A DNA stretch of 32,845 nucleotides from a bacterium (GCA_037143175.1 JBAWZF010000033.1:1-32845); one strand, 5' to 3'; shown: positions 24,123 to 32,283, numbered from the stretch's first letter. The notes: generated by a model from the sequence alone, not told the origin. Program-made: numbers and translations.

Positions 24123-25175
24123 ATGAAAAACATACGATGGGGAATTATTGGCTGTGGCGACGTGTGTGAAGTCAAAAGCGGGCCCGCTTTTTCGAAAATT
24201 ACCGGGAGCAGTTTGCGCGCCGTTATGCGCCGTAATTCCGCAAAAGCTTCCGACTATGCCACCCGTCACAACGTACCTAAGTTTTACAGCAGTGCCGATC
24301 AATTGATCTATGACTCCGAGGTGGACATTGTCTATATTGCCACGCCACCCGGCACGCATGCCGCCTACGCTCTTCGTGTCTGCAAGGCTGGCAAACCTGC
24401 TTATATCGAAAAACCCATGGCCCGTAACGCCACTGAATGTGAATCCATGCTCAGCGCTTTTCGCGGGGCCGGTCTGCCGTTGTTCATTGCCTATTACCGA
24501 CGCTGCCTGCCCCGCTTTCTGCAAGTCCGAGACTGGCTGGTTGAAGGCTCCATCGGCGCGTTGACCCATATTAACTACCGTTACACCTCGCCTTGTCAAA
24601 AGGCCAGTGATCCTGCTGCATTACCTTGGCGGATGGATGTTGAACAATCAGGGGGAGGTCTGTTTCTCGATTTGGGCAGTCACACCTTGGATATCTTTGA
24701 TTATTTATTCGGTCCACTTGGGCATGTGATTGGCGACGCCGCCAATCTTGCAAAGAGCAACGCAGTGGAAGATGTTGTCACCATGCAGTTTCGGGTACCC
24801 TGTGGCGCATTGGGATCCGCTTCATGGAATTTTGCTGGACCATGCCGCGAGGACATTATTGAAATCAGCGGCACCCGTGGTCGGATCACGCTCACTTGTT
24901 TTGGTAACGAACCTGTACGGCTGGAGAACCAATCCGGGGTGCAAATTGCTGAACGTCCTAACCCGCCGCATATTCAGCAACCGCTTATTCAGACCATTGT
25001 CAACGAACTCAATCATCAAGGGGTATGCCCCAGCACCGGCGCAAGCGCTTTACGCACGACTAAGGTCATGGATACGGTTCTGGAACGCTACTATGGCGGG
25101 CGCACTGATGCCTTCTGGAGTCGTTCCGCCACGTGGTCGAATGCATCCAACCAGCAAGTGGGTGGGAATAGTTGA
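24123..25175 (+). CDS. Gfo/Idh/MocA-family oxidoreductase
   Basis: This 350-residue protein has an N-terminal Rossmann fold (IRWGIIGCGDVCEVKSGPA). The family's EKP motif is present (AYIEKPMARNA), and GGGLFLDLGSHTLDIFDYLFG lies at the position of the catalytic Asp/His region. Length is typical. The family oxidises or epimerises sugars, inositols and related polyols with NAD(P); the substrate cannot be told. It is followed one base later by the MtfA-like gene, so the two are probably cotranscribed. Unlike the genes just upstream it looks complete. Confidence 0.9.
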   Translation: MKNIRWGIIGCGDVCEVKSGPAFSKITGSSLRAVMRRNSAKASDYATRHNVPKFYSSADQLIYDSEVDIVYIATPPGTHAAYALRVCKAGKPAYIEKPMARNATECESMLSAFRGAGLPLFIAYYRRCLPRFLQVRDWLVEGSIGALTHINYRYTSPCQKASDPAALPWRMDVEQSGGGLFLDLGSHTLDIFDYLFGPLGHVIGDAANLAKSNAVEDVVTMQFRVPCGALGSASWNFAGPCREDIIEISGTRGRITLTCFGNEPVRLENQSGVQIAERPNPPHIQQPLIQTIVNELNHQGVCPSTGASALRTTKVMDTVLERYYGGRTDAFWSRSATWSNASNQQVGGNS

Positions 25176-25176
25176 C

Positions 25177-25941
25177 ATGTTCGGACTTGTCCATAGGCGC
25201 CGACAGCGGCTGATGGTTCAACCATTTACGGCCGAATGGGCCAGTATCATTCAGCGTAACGTTCCTTTTTATAGCCGCCTGTCGCCGGAAGATCAGCGCG
25301 AGCTTCAGGGTCACATTCAGATATTTCTGTCCGAGAAACGGTTTGAGGGATGTGCCGATCTGACTATTACCGATGAAATCCGGGTAACTATTGCCACGTA
25401 CGCTTGCGTCCTGCTACTCCATCGCACCACAGACTATTACCCTCTGCTTGTCACCATTCTGGTATATCCCCACACTTTCTTTGTTTCGCGATATCAGACT
25501 GGACCGGCCGGACAGGTACTTGAGACCGATGAACCTCTGGTGGGTGAGAGCTGGCGCCATGGTAACGTTGTGCTGGCATGGGATTCTGTGCTGCACAATG
25601 CCTTTGATCTTCACGATGGGCATAATGTGGTGTTTCATGAGTTTGCCCACCAGCTTGATGAAGAGGACGGAACGGCCAATGGGGCACCCGTACTGCCAAA
25701 TCGGGGCATGTATGGCGCCTGGGCCCGGATATTGGGGGCTGATTATGCCGAGTTGGTACGGGAAGCTGAGGATGGGCGCCCATCATTTCTTGATCAGTAC
25801 GGGGCTACGAATCCCGCCGAGTTCTTCGCCGTCGCCACTGAGGCGTTCTTTGAGACTCCCGTTAAGCTTCGTGCTAGCCATCCCCTGTTGTACGCGGAGT
25901 TGATGCTCTACTATCAACAGGATCCGGCGGCGAGCAGGTAA
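25177..25941 (+). CDS. MtfA-like zinc peptidase (DUF980)
   Basis: I take ATG 25177 (MFGLVHRRRQRL) as start, one base after the oxidoreductase stop; the longer open frame upstream shadows that gene. The 254-residue protein matches the MtfA family: PEDQRELQGHIQIFLSEKRFEG and then His154-Glu155-x-x-His158 in FHEFAHQLDEEDG. A downstream glutamate follows in NPAEFFAVATEAFFE, as in gluzincin-type peptidases. E. coli MtfA binds the Mlc repressor and has aminopeptidase activity; no Mlc or PTS gene is seen here. Family membership is firm, the partner unknown. Confidence 0.9.
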   Translation: MFGLVHRRRQRLMVQPFTAEWASIIQRNVPFYSRLSPEDQRELQGHIQIFLSEKRFEGCADLTITDEIRVTIATYACVLLLHRTTDYYPLLVTILVYPHTFFVSRYQTGPAGQVLETDEPLVGESWRHGNVVLAWDSVLHNAFDLHDGHNVVFHEFAHQLDEEDGTANGAPVLPNRGMYGAWARILGADYAELVREAEDGRPSFLDQYGATNPAEFFAVATEAFFETPVKLRASHPLLYAELMLYYQQDPAASR

Positions 25942-26137
25942 TTTATCCATCTAAGGATCATGTATCGGTGCTCAGATGGTGGAATAGATCTTGGAGAGCG
26001 CCGAGACTGACGCCGTAGAGCGCGATCTTGCGCTGATGATCGGAGGTCACGTAAATACCGGTTAGCTGATTATCCGCCGTCAGCCAAGGCTCGAAAACGC
26101 AATTTTGCAGCACTTGATGGCATAGAAATATGGGGTC

Positions 26138-26398
26138 ATGCTGCACAGGACGAGCGGCGTCCAGGTCGTAACGGATTCGCAGCGGTTCGTCGCCGAGCTG
26201 ATTGCGGCATTGGTTGGTTTGGCGTACAAGAATGCCAAGAACAGCTTCACCCTTCCCGGTCTGGGCAAACTGGTGCTGGTGAATCGTAAGGCGCGCATGG
26301 GCCGCAATCCTGCGACGGGCGAGACGATCAAGATCAAGGCCAAGCGCGTGGTGAAGTTCCGCGTCGCCAAGGCCGCGAAGGATGCGATCCTGGGCTAA
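26138..26398 (+). CDS. HU-family DNA-binding protein with atypical N-terminus
   Basis: From about residue 25 on, this is a standard HU: LVGLAYKNAKNSFTLPGLGK, then RKARMGRNPATGETIKIKAK and VVKFRVAKAAKDAIL. It includes the RNPxTG tip of the DNA-binding arm. The first ~18 residues (MLHRTSGVQVV...) do not look like HU helix 1, which normally starts M.K.eLv..ia. The 5' end was therefore probably replaced or frameshifted; 86 residues is a little short. It is followed by a strong terminator. It may be a partly decayed gene that still makes a dimerising core. Confidence 0.7.
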   Translation: MLHRTSGVQVVTDSQRFVAELIAALVGLAYKNAKNSFTLPGLGKLVLVNRKARMGRNPATGETIKIKAKRVVKFRVAKAAKDAILG

Positions 26399-26415
26399 TT
26401 GAATCCATGATTCAG

Positions 26416-26448
26416 AAGGCCGCTGCCGAAAGGTTGGCGGCCTTTTTT
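26416..26448 (+). terminator. Intrinsic terminator of the HU-like gene
   Basis: GGCCGC (26418-26423) pairs with GCGGCC (26437-26442), with an inner CC/GG and GAAA loop, followed by TTTTTTATT. It lies 18 bases after the HU-like stop. The same stem and similar tail appear at 16336-16366. Confidence 0.88.
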
Positions 26449-26830
26449 ATTGTTCGTTTTCTGTTTCGGTGGGCAGATCAGTAAGCATCTGCTGTTCACG
26501 AACAAGTTCGGCACGGAGTTCATCCTCAGTGGGTAGGATAAGCTTGTATTTAGTGGCGAAGAGCTGTTCGTTACCGTGAAGGACTGAATATCGGACGACG
26601 TACATATCCATCTGGCCCACGTCTTGATGGGTGAGCTCACTGGTTTTAAGATCAAATGAAGTCGCGGGGTGTGACGGGAAGTGTGGCGAGATTTGCTTTG
26701 GCCTCTTCCTTGACTGGTTGACGATCCTTACTGGCCAGAAGGCGTTCATAATAGAGCGTGCCGATCTGTACCACATCCACCGCACGCGCTGGCCAAAAAT
26801 TTAATCTGACGGACATCATCTGTACACCAT
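26447..26830 (-). pseudogene. Remnant of a DUF1016/YhcG-type PDDEXK nuclease
   Basis: On the minus strand one frame holds a middle piece of DUF1016 proteins (IGTLYYERLLASKDRQPVKE then LATLPVTPRDFI) before a stop at 26652. A second frame then gives the C-terminal nuclease part (FDLKTSELTHQDVGQMDMYV). It jumps to the family's C-terminal end (EQLFATKYKLILPTEDELRA). The connecting sequence (the usual 'RDPYVLEFLGL' region and part of the nuclease core) is gone. At least two deletions and a frame change make it non-functional. Its 3' end overlaps the HU-like gene terminator. Confidence 0.7.
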
Positions 26831-27066
26831 CAGACGGCATACTGTCCAAAGATAACGAGAGTGAAAGAATCGCAGCGCCTATGAAATCCGATATACCCCT
26901 ATCGACGGAAAGATGATTTTGCCTTGCCGGGGCGCCCATACTGCTGCGCCGCCGCCATGGCGATCCGGTTCCATCGGAAGACCCCCACGACCTGGGAAAT
27001 TCCTGAGACGGATACGAAACGGGTTAACGGGAAACTGGTTTTCAGATCAGTGTGAGCTGTGAGCCG

Positions 27067-27266
27067 ATGAGGGATCGGTCGGCCGAAGCTGGCTCTTATC
27101 CTCAGCAGGCGCCGCCGATTATCTGGGCATCACCTCACGGGAACTAAAGGGGTTGCGTGCGCGTAAGGCGCTTCCCTTCTACCGCATTGGGCATCGTACT
27201 GTGACGTACAGCCCAAAGGACCTCGATGCTTTTCTTGAGAAGTGCCGGGTCGCAGCAGCGGCTTGA
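27067..27266 (+). CDS. Excisionase-like HTH protein, start or frame uncertain
   Basis: The frame ending at TGA 27264-27266 gives a compact winged-helix product: SSAGAADYLGITSRELKGLR, then KALPFYRIGHRTVTYSPKDL and DAFLEKC. This is the pattern of MerR-like excisionases (HTH_17). That frame opens only after a stop at 27060-27062 and has no ATG, GTG or TTG before the domain. An ATG at 27067 lies in another frame (MRDRSAEAGS), so a one-base shift near 27095 would restore a normal gene. It is followed by a terminator and lies about 240 bases from the tRNA-side repeat, where xis genes often sit. Confidence 0.5.
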
Positions 27267-27273
27267 ACCGTAG

Positions 27274-27309
27274 GGGTGGGGGAGGCGACTCCTCTGCCCA
27301 TTTTTTTTA
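27274..27309 (+). terminator. Intrinsic terminator after the excisionase-like gene
   Basis: GGAG-GCGA-CTCC, extended by TGGG/CCCA (with a small bulge), is followed by eight T's at 27301-27308. It begins a few bases after TGA 27264-27266. Confidence 0.75.
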
Positions 27310-27500
27310 TTACGCCTTGGTGAAAATCGGACTATTGAATCCATCGCTGCGCTCTTTGAAGCCCATTCTAGAGTTGTCAGGTTCCTGAATACAATACTGG
27401 CTTCAGGATAGATTCGGGGATGGTGATTGGGCGTAATCTGAGGTGTCGGTATGTTTCCAGAATGAGCGCGGAAAATCCAGGGGACATTATGGGGACATTA

Positions 27501-27644
27501 TTGGTCGAGATTTTTGGGGTATTTGACGTACTTATGGAGCATTACGGGTTTTGAAGAAAACCCCAACGAAAGCCACTCAAACCCTTGATTCTATTGGGGT
27601 TTAAGTGGTAGAAGTGCAGGGATTCGAACCCTGGACCCGATGAT
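27501..27644 (-). repeat. Right direct repeat overlapping tRNA-Lys 3' end (putative att site)
   Basis: This is the partner of 16737-16879. It includes the 3' part of the intact tRNA-Lys gene and about 105 bases beyond it. On the tRNA strand, AAACCCCAA and TTGGGGTTTT pair across a ~30-base loop followed by TTTTCTT, so part of the repeat is probably the tRNA terminator. An 11-base tandem doublet (GGGGACATTAT, 27480-27501) lies directly beside it. Confidence 0.72.
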
Positions 27645-27681
27645 TAAGAGTCATCTGCTCTACCAACTGAGCTACACTTCC
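27606..27681 (-). tRNA. tRNA-Lys (anticodon CTT)
   Basis: The 76-base minus-strand sequence folds as a full cloverleaf: acceptor GGAAGTG/CACTTCT, D-arm GCTC/GAGC, anticodon stem GATGA/TCATC with loop CTCTTAA (anticodon CTT), and T-arm CAGGG TTCGAAT CCCTG. The 3' CCA is encoded. The first acceptor pair is G-U rather than G-C. Its 3' end is the boundary of the putative integrative element. Confidence 0.96.
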
Positions 27682-27687
27682 ATGATG

Positions 27688-27710
27688 ACCGGTTCGTAAA
27701 CCGAACCGGT
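27688..27710. repeat. Perfect hairpin between the two tRNA genes
   Basis: ACCGGTTCG (27688-27696) and CGAACCGGT (27702-27710) form a 9-bp stem with a 5-base loop in the tRNA-Gly to tRNA-Lys spacer. There is no T-run on the tRNA strand after it, so a processing signal is more likely than a terminator. Confidence 0.6.
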
Positions 27711-27719
27711 ACAAAAAAA

Positions 27720-27795
27720 TGGAGCGAGCGAAGGGATTCGAACCCTCGACAATCACCTTGGCAAGGTGACACTCTACCAACTGAGTTACGCTCGC
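27720..27795 (-). tRNA. tRNA-Gly (anticodon GCC)
   Basis: The 76-base minus-strand cloverleaf has acceptor GCGAGCG/CGCTCGC, D-arm ACTC/GAGT, anticodon stem TCACC/GGTGA with loop TTGCCAA (anticodon GCC), T-arm GAGGG TTCGAAC CCTTC, and encoded CCA. It precedes tRNA-Lys by 38 bases in the same direction, so the two are probably one transcript. Confidence 0.96.
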
Positions 27796-27853
27796 GTAAG
27801 AAAACGTGTGGGAATCTATCAGTTCCCACGATTGATTCAACCTTTATTTATTG

Positions 27854-28567
27854 TCACTGTAAAAAAGACTTTTCAAGCTTGGGTTCAGTCCGCTTTTTAA
27901 TAAGGTCAATTGTGGCTCTGGTGATCACATCGAGTTCAACTTTTCCAGTGTTCCAAACCATGTCGTAGAGCATGGGATCATCAATGTCGCGGTGAAAGAA
28001 AAGCTTAATCAGCTTCTTCCGGTCATCGTCTTGTTTGTGGATGAGTTCTCTCGCATCTTCCTTGTTTATTTTGAAGCGCTTCATCATCCAGACGAGGCGA
28101 TGGGCTTCCGGAGCAACCAGACGTATGTGAATTCCCTGCGGGAGATCTGCCGTGATGAGTGAGCCGCCGCGTCCGACGATAATTACTTTTCCAATCAATG
28201 CCAGCATGCGCACGACTTTGAAGGTAGTCTTATAGAGTGTGTGTTGCTCGGATTTCCCTGTATACAGGCTTTCGACAAAGTCATTGAATTGGGAACGATA
28301 TTTTTCAGCCAGTAAGACCTCCATGTCTTTTTGCAAAAGGGGATCACGGGCTACTAATTCACAGAGCTCCCTGTCAAATACGTGCCATCCTTCAAACAGC
28401 GGGTTGTCACGATGCTTTAGAAATTCGGTAAGGATCACATAGGATAACAAGTGTCCTCCAGCTCCAGACTGGCGGGACACAGTGACGAAGGGAAACCCGT
28501 ATTCGGGGAAATCATCAAAATCTCGTTTTTCACTTAGGAACTTTTGGATCAACTGTAAGTGTTTCAT
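27854..28567 (-). CDS. Cytidylate kinase-like family protein
   Basis: This 237-residue protein belongs to the cytidylate kinase-like family (PF13189 type). It has an N-terminal P-loop variant (VTVSRQSGAGGHLLSYVI), a central VIIVGRGGSLITADL, and a basic lid region (LVAPEAHRLVWMMKRFKI). Members differ from canonical Cmk and their substrate is not established, so nucleotide phosphorylation is inferred from the fold. It lies upstream of and in line with the two tRNAs and is divergent from recN. The start (MKHLQLIQKFLSE) has GGAGATAAG upstream. Confidence 0.85.
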   Translation of the reverse strand: MKHLQLIQKFLSEKRDFDDFPEYGFPFVTVSRQSGAGGHLLSYVILTEFLKHRDNPLFEGWHVFDRELCELVARDPLLQKDMEVLLAEKYRSQFNDFVESLYTGKSEQHTLYKTTFKVVRMLALIGKVIIVGRGGSLITADLPQGIHIRLVAPEAHRLVWMMKRFKINKEDARELIHKQDDDRKKLIKLFFHRDIDDPMLYDMVWNTGKVELDVITRATIDLIKKRTEPKLEKSFLQ

Positions 28568-28662
28568 GATCTTATCTCCTCTACATCAGTATTATTGGTT
28601 GATGGTGACGGGCCGTCAAATAAAAAGAATGATAACCTCGTCTTGCCTTCAGGTTTGAGGCC

Positions 28663-30342
28663 ATGTATTCTCCCGCCATGCTTCAGACGCTACGAGTAAG
28701 AAATCTAGCTTTGGTAGAGGATATATCCGTCGAATTCAAGCCTGGCTTGAATGTCATTACCGGTGAAACTGGCGCTGGAAAGTCGGTTATCATTGGTGCA
28801 TTGGGTCTCTTGCTGGGAGAGCGGGCCGATAAAAGCCTCATCAGGGCTGGTGCCGATCAATGCCTCGCCGAAGCGGTTTTTCAGCTTAGTGATTCAGCCG
28901 CAGTGGATGCCATTCTTGATGAGGTTGGACTACCTCCCTGTGAGGCTGGGCAGCTCCTTGTCCGGCGAACCCTGCTCGCTTCGGGTGTCGGCAAAAACTT
29001 CATTAACGACAGCTCTACAACCAGCCAGGTGCTGAAGCGGATGGGTGAACATTTGGTGGATATGCATGGTCCTTACGACCACCAATCGCTTTTGAATACA
29101 GATTTTCAACTGGATATTCTTGATGCCTTTGGGCATTTATGGGAATCCCGCAGTTTGTATGAGGCTGCCTATTCCACATACCGCGACGCACAAAATCAGC
29201 GAAAAGAGCTGGAAGGGGCCAGTGAGCAGGACGTGGCTCAGCAGATCGATCTGCTGGCTTTTCAGGTGAAGGAAATTGAAGATCTTGCCCCTGTTGAGGG
29301 GGAGGATGATGCCCTCGCGCAAGAACAGGTGCAAGTGGCCAATGCGCAACGGATTCTGGAATTGGCGGGTGGTCTTCAGTCTGCCTTGATGGAGGGGGAA
29401 AACGCAGCGTTTAATGGTTTGGCCTTTGCCCACAAGAATCTAGGCGAATTGGCAGGCTTGATTAGCGCGGCCGGGGAGTGGAAAGACCAGGCTCATTCCC
29501 TCATGGTGCAGATTCAGGATCTCGCAGAGACTGTGGAACGGGTTGTTCGTAACATCGAAGGCGATCCCTCACGCTTGCAGTGGTTGGAAGACCGGATGGC
29601 GTCGTATCATCGTCTGAAGCGAAAGTACGGCGGTTCGGTCGCGACGATTCTGGCTCATGTTGAGAAGGTCAGGGCTAAGTTGAAAGATCTTGAAAACCGC
29701 GGGGAACGCCTCGCTGAACTTGATAAGGCGATCGGTGTGGCGCGTGGTAAGGTGGATCAGGTCGGAACCAAGTTGGGCAAGGCGCGACGGCAGGCGGCAA
29801 CCACTCTGGCCAAAACGATCACTTCAGAACTAAAAGATCTGGGTTTCCAGCATGGGGCGTTTGGCGTTGAGCTTCAGGACGGGGCGCCTGCCCCGTCTGG
29901 TTTGGATTCGATAGAGTTTGTATTTGCTCCAAATGCCGGAGAACCTGCGCGTCCTCTGAGGGCGATTGCATCGAGTGGCGAGATTTCGCGTGTCATGCTG
30001 GCGGTGAAGGCGGTATTGGCTGATCATGATAGCATTCCCGTGCTGGTTTTTGATGAAATTGACGCTAATGTGGGGGGAGCAATGGGAACCGCCATTGGGA
30101 CCAAGTTGGATAAAGTGGGGCAGCATCACCAGGTGCTCTGTATCACGCATCTCCCGCAAGTGGCGGTTTTCGGTAAAACTCATTTTTCAGTTGCCAAGGA
30201 AGTCGTAGGGGGGCGTACCAGAACCTCGATTTCCTGCCTCACCCCCAATGAGCGCGTGGAGGAAGTGGCGCGAATGTTAGGCGGACGCGATCTCACCAGT
30301 GTGACGCTGAAGCACGCGAAAGAGATGTTGAAACTGCGCTGA
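28663..30342 (+). CDS. recN: DNA repair protein RecN
   Basis: RecN is an SMC-like ATPase that tethers DNA ends during double-strand break repair. The 559-residue protein has Walker A near the N-terminus (ITGETGAGKSVIIGALGLLL) and the RecN DMHGPYDHQSLL motif. A long coiled-coil middle is followed by the ABC signature (ASSGEISRVMLAVK), Walker B (VLVFDEIDANVGG) and ITHLPQVA. All are intact and length is normal. ATG 28678 (MLQTLRVRNLALVED) is an equally likely start, matching other RecN N-termini. recN is a typical SOS gene, but I saw no clear operator upstream. Confidence 0.94.
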   Translation: MYSPAMLQTLRVRNLALVEDISVEFKPGLNVITGETGAGKSVIIGALGLLLGERADKSLIRAGADQCLAEAVFQLSDSAAVDAILDEVGLPPCEAGQLLVRRTLLASGVGKNFINDSSTTSQVLKRMGEHLVDMHGPYDHQSLLNTDFQLDILDAFGHLWESRSLYEAAYSTYRDAQNQRKELEGASEQDVAQQIDLLAFQVKEIEDLAPVEGEDDALAQEQVQVANAQRILELAGGLQSALMEGENAAFNGLAFAHKNLGELAGLISAAGEWKDQAHSLMVQIQDLAETVERVVRNIEGDPSRLQWLEDRMASYHRLKRKYGGSVATILAHVEKVRAKLKDLENRGERLAELDKAIGVARGKVDQVGTKLGKARRQAATTLAKTITSELKDLGFQHGAFGVELQDGAPAPSGLDSIEFVFAPNAGEPARPLRAIASSGEISRVMLAVKAVLADHDSIPVLVFDEIDANVGGAMGTAIGTKLDKVGQHHQVLCITHLPQVAVFGKTHFSVAKEVVGGRTRTSISCLTPNERVEEVARMLGGRDLTSVTLKHAKEMLKLR

Positions 30343-30439
30343 GGAGCGCAGTAGTTATTGATTACTGGTTAAGGGGGAATGCGCCTGTAAATCTTCAAGG
30401 GCAGTCCCAATAACTCATCACTATTAACCAATAACCATG

Positions 30440-30931
30440 TTATTTTTCGACCGTCTCAAGCACCAGCTCAACTTTAGCGAGGCGACCGGAGGCGGGGCTT
30501 GCAGAAGCGGTGCAATCCAGGACAGCCCAGGGAGGGGACGCGGTGCTGGTGGCTTCAATAAAACGTCCTAGATCATCACCGGAAATGTCGACTATCCCCA
30601 GGCTTATTTTCCGCGCCGTCCATCCCGGGACGGAAGGATGCGTTTCGGTGGATCGTGTTATCAGTGCCAGTCCGGGTACCGCCGCACGCGCCAATTCTCC
30701 GAGTGAAGTAGATCCCGTTGGGTATTGACCATAGTGATTCAAGAGGCGCTGATGCTCTGCGGCAGTGGTACGCATGGCCACCATTTCATGAAGGTCATTT
30801 GTTTTTTTGTTCCAGATTTCAGACGTGCGACGGATATCACCCAATGTGTGAGCACTGAGCAGCACGCCGATTAATAGGGCGATGCCTGCCGCACTCCAGA
30901 GGCCGGTTAAGGAGGGGTTATTTAGTTTCAT
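30440..30931 (-). CDS. GspM/PilO-like secretion or pilus protein
   Basis: Start ATG 30931 (MKLNNPSLTGLWSAAG) overlaps the end of the GspL-like gene by 14 bases. The 163-residue protein has one N-terminal membrane helix (GIALLIGVLLSAHTL), a coiled segment (WNKKTNDLHEMVAMRTTAAEH) and a small alpha/beta domain. This is the layout of GspM/PilO proteins, which assemble with GspL/PilN at the inner membrane. The sequence itself is too divergent for a firm family name; the call rests on topology and position after GspK- and GspL-like genes. Confidence 0.6.
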   Translation of the reverse strand: MKLNNPSLTGLWSAAGIALLIGVLLSAHTLGDIRRTSEIWNKKTNDLHEMVAMRTTAAEHQRLLNHYGQYPTGSTSLGELARAAVPGLALITRSTETHPSVPGWTARKISLGIVDISGDDLGRFIEATSTASPPWAVLDCTASASPASGRLAKVELVLETVEK

Positions 30932-32282
30932 GTGGGCGTCCGAGTCCGATGACAAAAGCTACACGCTCTTCTCCGGAGGGGGCATCTTTTCGCTCCAGGG
31001 TCGCGACAAAACCGAGGGTGTTCAAGCGTCTGCTGGCCGTTTCGGCCTGCGACCATTTTTGTGCCAGGCTGTGAATGACCATGTTTTTGCGACTGAGTGT
31101 TAATGTTTCAATGGAGAGCCCCTCTTCCCGAGCCACGACCAGGATGGACTTAAGCGTTTGAGCAATAGGGGTGTCGGTGGCGGCCAGAAAAGGCTCCATC
31201 GCCTTGGTTTGGGCTTCGAGGGCTCGTCGGGCGGACAACACTTCCTGTCCGGCAGGTATGCCCAGCGGCGAGCCTGTAATCTCAATAGCGAGTGATCGGA
31301 ACGTTTTTTGGATTTGAGCCGTGCGATGCGACACAAAGCTGAGCCAGACTAAATTCACGGTACATAGCAGGAGTCCGGCAGCAAGGCAGGCGGCAGCCCA
31401 TTGGTAGGGGCGTTTGGCCTGACGTTGTGCCAGTGCGGGATGAAGAAAACGGCTGGTTCGCAGGTTGCATCTGAGTGCCCCGGGGGTCAGCGCCCGAATG
31501 GCAATCGCGCGGGCAAGGAAAGTTTTGGGTTCACGAGTTACTTTTACAGGGCCAGGCCAGCGTTTTGACAACGATTCCAGAGGCGATTCCCCGGTTTCCG
31601 GCAGGATGGCATGAGGACCGGTAATAAACCATTGGGTTAGGGGTGGTGGAGTTGGAAAATAGGATTTCAGAATACGGTGGATCTGTTCGGCATCTAATTG
31701 ACGCATGGTGTGGGCGCCCAGAAACTCGCCATTTTGGCCAATTGAAAGGGTTACCCTTTCAATCGAGAGATAAAGGATGAGTCTGGAATCCGTGCTGCCG
31801 GATAGAAAGGGCGCTTCTTCGAGCGCTTGAGACCAAAGTGCAAGCCCTTCCTGATCTAATACGTGGGGATTCACACCTAAGCTGGAAAAAAACGCTAGTC
31901 GTTTTTCAATGTCCACAGTCCGTGCCCCTGTGACAAGTCCACGGGTGCCGGTACGATCAAGTGTGGGGCGTGTTTGCAGAAGGGAGTATTCGCAATCTTC
32001 GATCGAGAAGGGAAGTTGGACATCCAGGAGGGCGGGGAATACTTTTTCGGCTTTTTTAGCAGAAGCGATGGGGGCGGTTAGCCAGCGGGTAAAACTTTCC
32101 TTTTGGAGAAGGCTGCCGGCAATCACTGAAGCATCGGAGGCGGTCGTTAAGGCGGCCAGATCTACGTTCTCAAGGGTCAGGGAGCGCCCGGATCTGGTTG
32201 CCTTGATGATGACGGGAGGCCCTTCGGTGCTGTCGAGGCCGAATGCGATATGAGCCCAAGGAGCCGTGGCGGGGGGATTCAT
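30918..32282 (-). CDS. GspL/PilM-like secretion assembly protein
   Basis: I start at ATG 32282 (MNPPATAPWAHIAFGLD), one base after the preceding stop, giving 454 residues. The N-terminal part is an actin-like domain of the PilM/GspL type (VFPALLDVQLPFSIEDCEYS, LILYLSIERVTLSIG). A single membrane helix near the middle (WAAACLAAGLLLCTVNLVWL) is followed by a periplasmic coiled and ferredoxin-like part. GspL recruits the GspE ATPase to the type II secretion platform. The divergence is large, so a type IV pilus-like machine is also possible. It is coupled to genes on both sides. Confidence 0.7.
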   Translation of the reverse strand: MNPPATAPWAHIAFGLDSTEGPPVIIKATRSGRSLTLENVDLAALTTASDASVIAGSLLQKESFTRWLTAPIASAKKAEKVFPALLDVQLPFSIEDCEYSLLQTRPTLDRTGTRGLVTGARTVDIEKRLAFFSSLGVNPHVLDQEGLALWSQALEEAPFLSGSTDSRLILYLSIERVTLSIGQNGEFLGAHTMRQLDAEQIHRILKSYFPTPPPLTQWFITGPHAILPETGESPLESLSKRWPGPVKVTREPKTFLARAIAIRALTPGALRCNLRTSRFLHPALAQRQAKRPYQWAAACLAAGLLLCTVNLVWLSFVSHRTAQIQKTFRSLAIEITGSPLGIPAGQEVLSARRALEAQTKAMEPFLAATDTPIAQTLKSILVVAREEGLSIETLTLSRKNMVIHSLAQKWSQAETASRRLNTLGFVATLERKDAPSGEERVAFVIGLGRPHETK

Positions 32283-32283
32283 G

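Larger units (their letters stand above)
16737..27644. mobile_element. Putative decayed integrative element at tRNA-Lys
   Basis: The interval is bounded by direct repeats that include the 3' end of the tRNA-Lys gene. It contains an excisionase-like gene next to the intact tRNA end, SOS-type umuDC, recD2, an HU-like protein and several truncated genes (deacetylase-like, flavin reductase, DUF1016 nuclease). No integrase, replication or transfer gene is visible. The repeats have diverged by about nine positions, so any insertion is old. The alternative is a segmental duplication of the tRNA region followed by unrelated gene turnover. Confidence 0.5.

Noticed and set aside
24730-25176. 149-residue N-terminal extension of the MtfA-like protein
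   Set aside because: It is the shadow of the Gfo/Idh/MocA gene in another frame; the family starts at 25177.
25958-26146. 62-residue minus-strand ORF
   Set aside because: No family resemblance and no clear ribosome site; too short to support.
30343-30439. Mobile repeat from GTTATTG...GGTTAA and TTAACCAATAAC
   Set aside because: The inverted match is partial and lies between two converging genes, so a weak terminator is the simpler reading.
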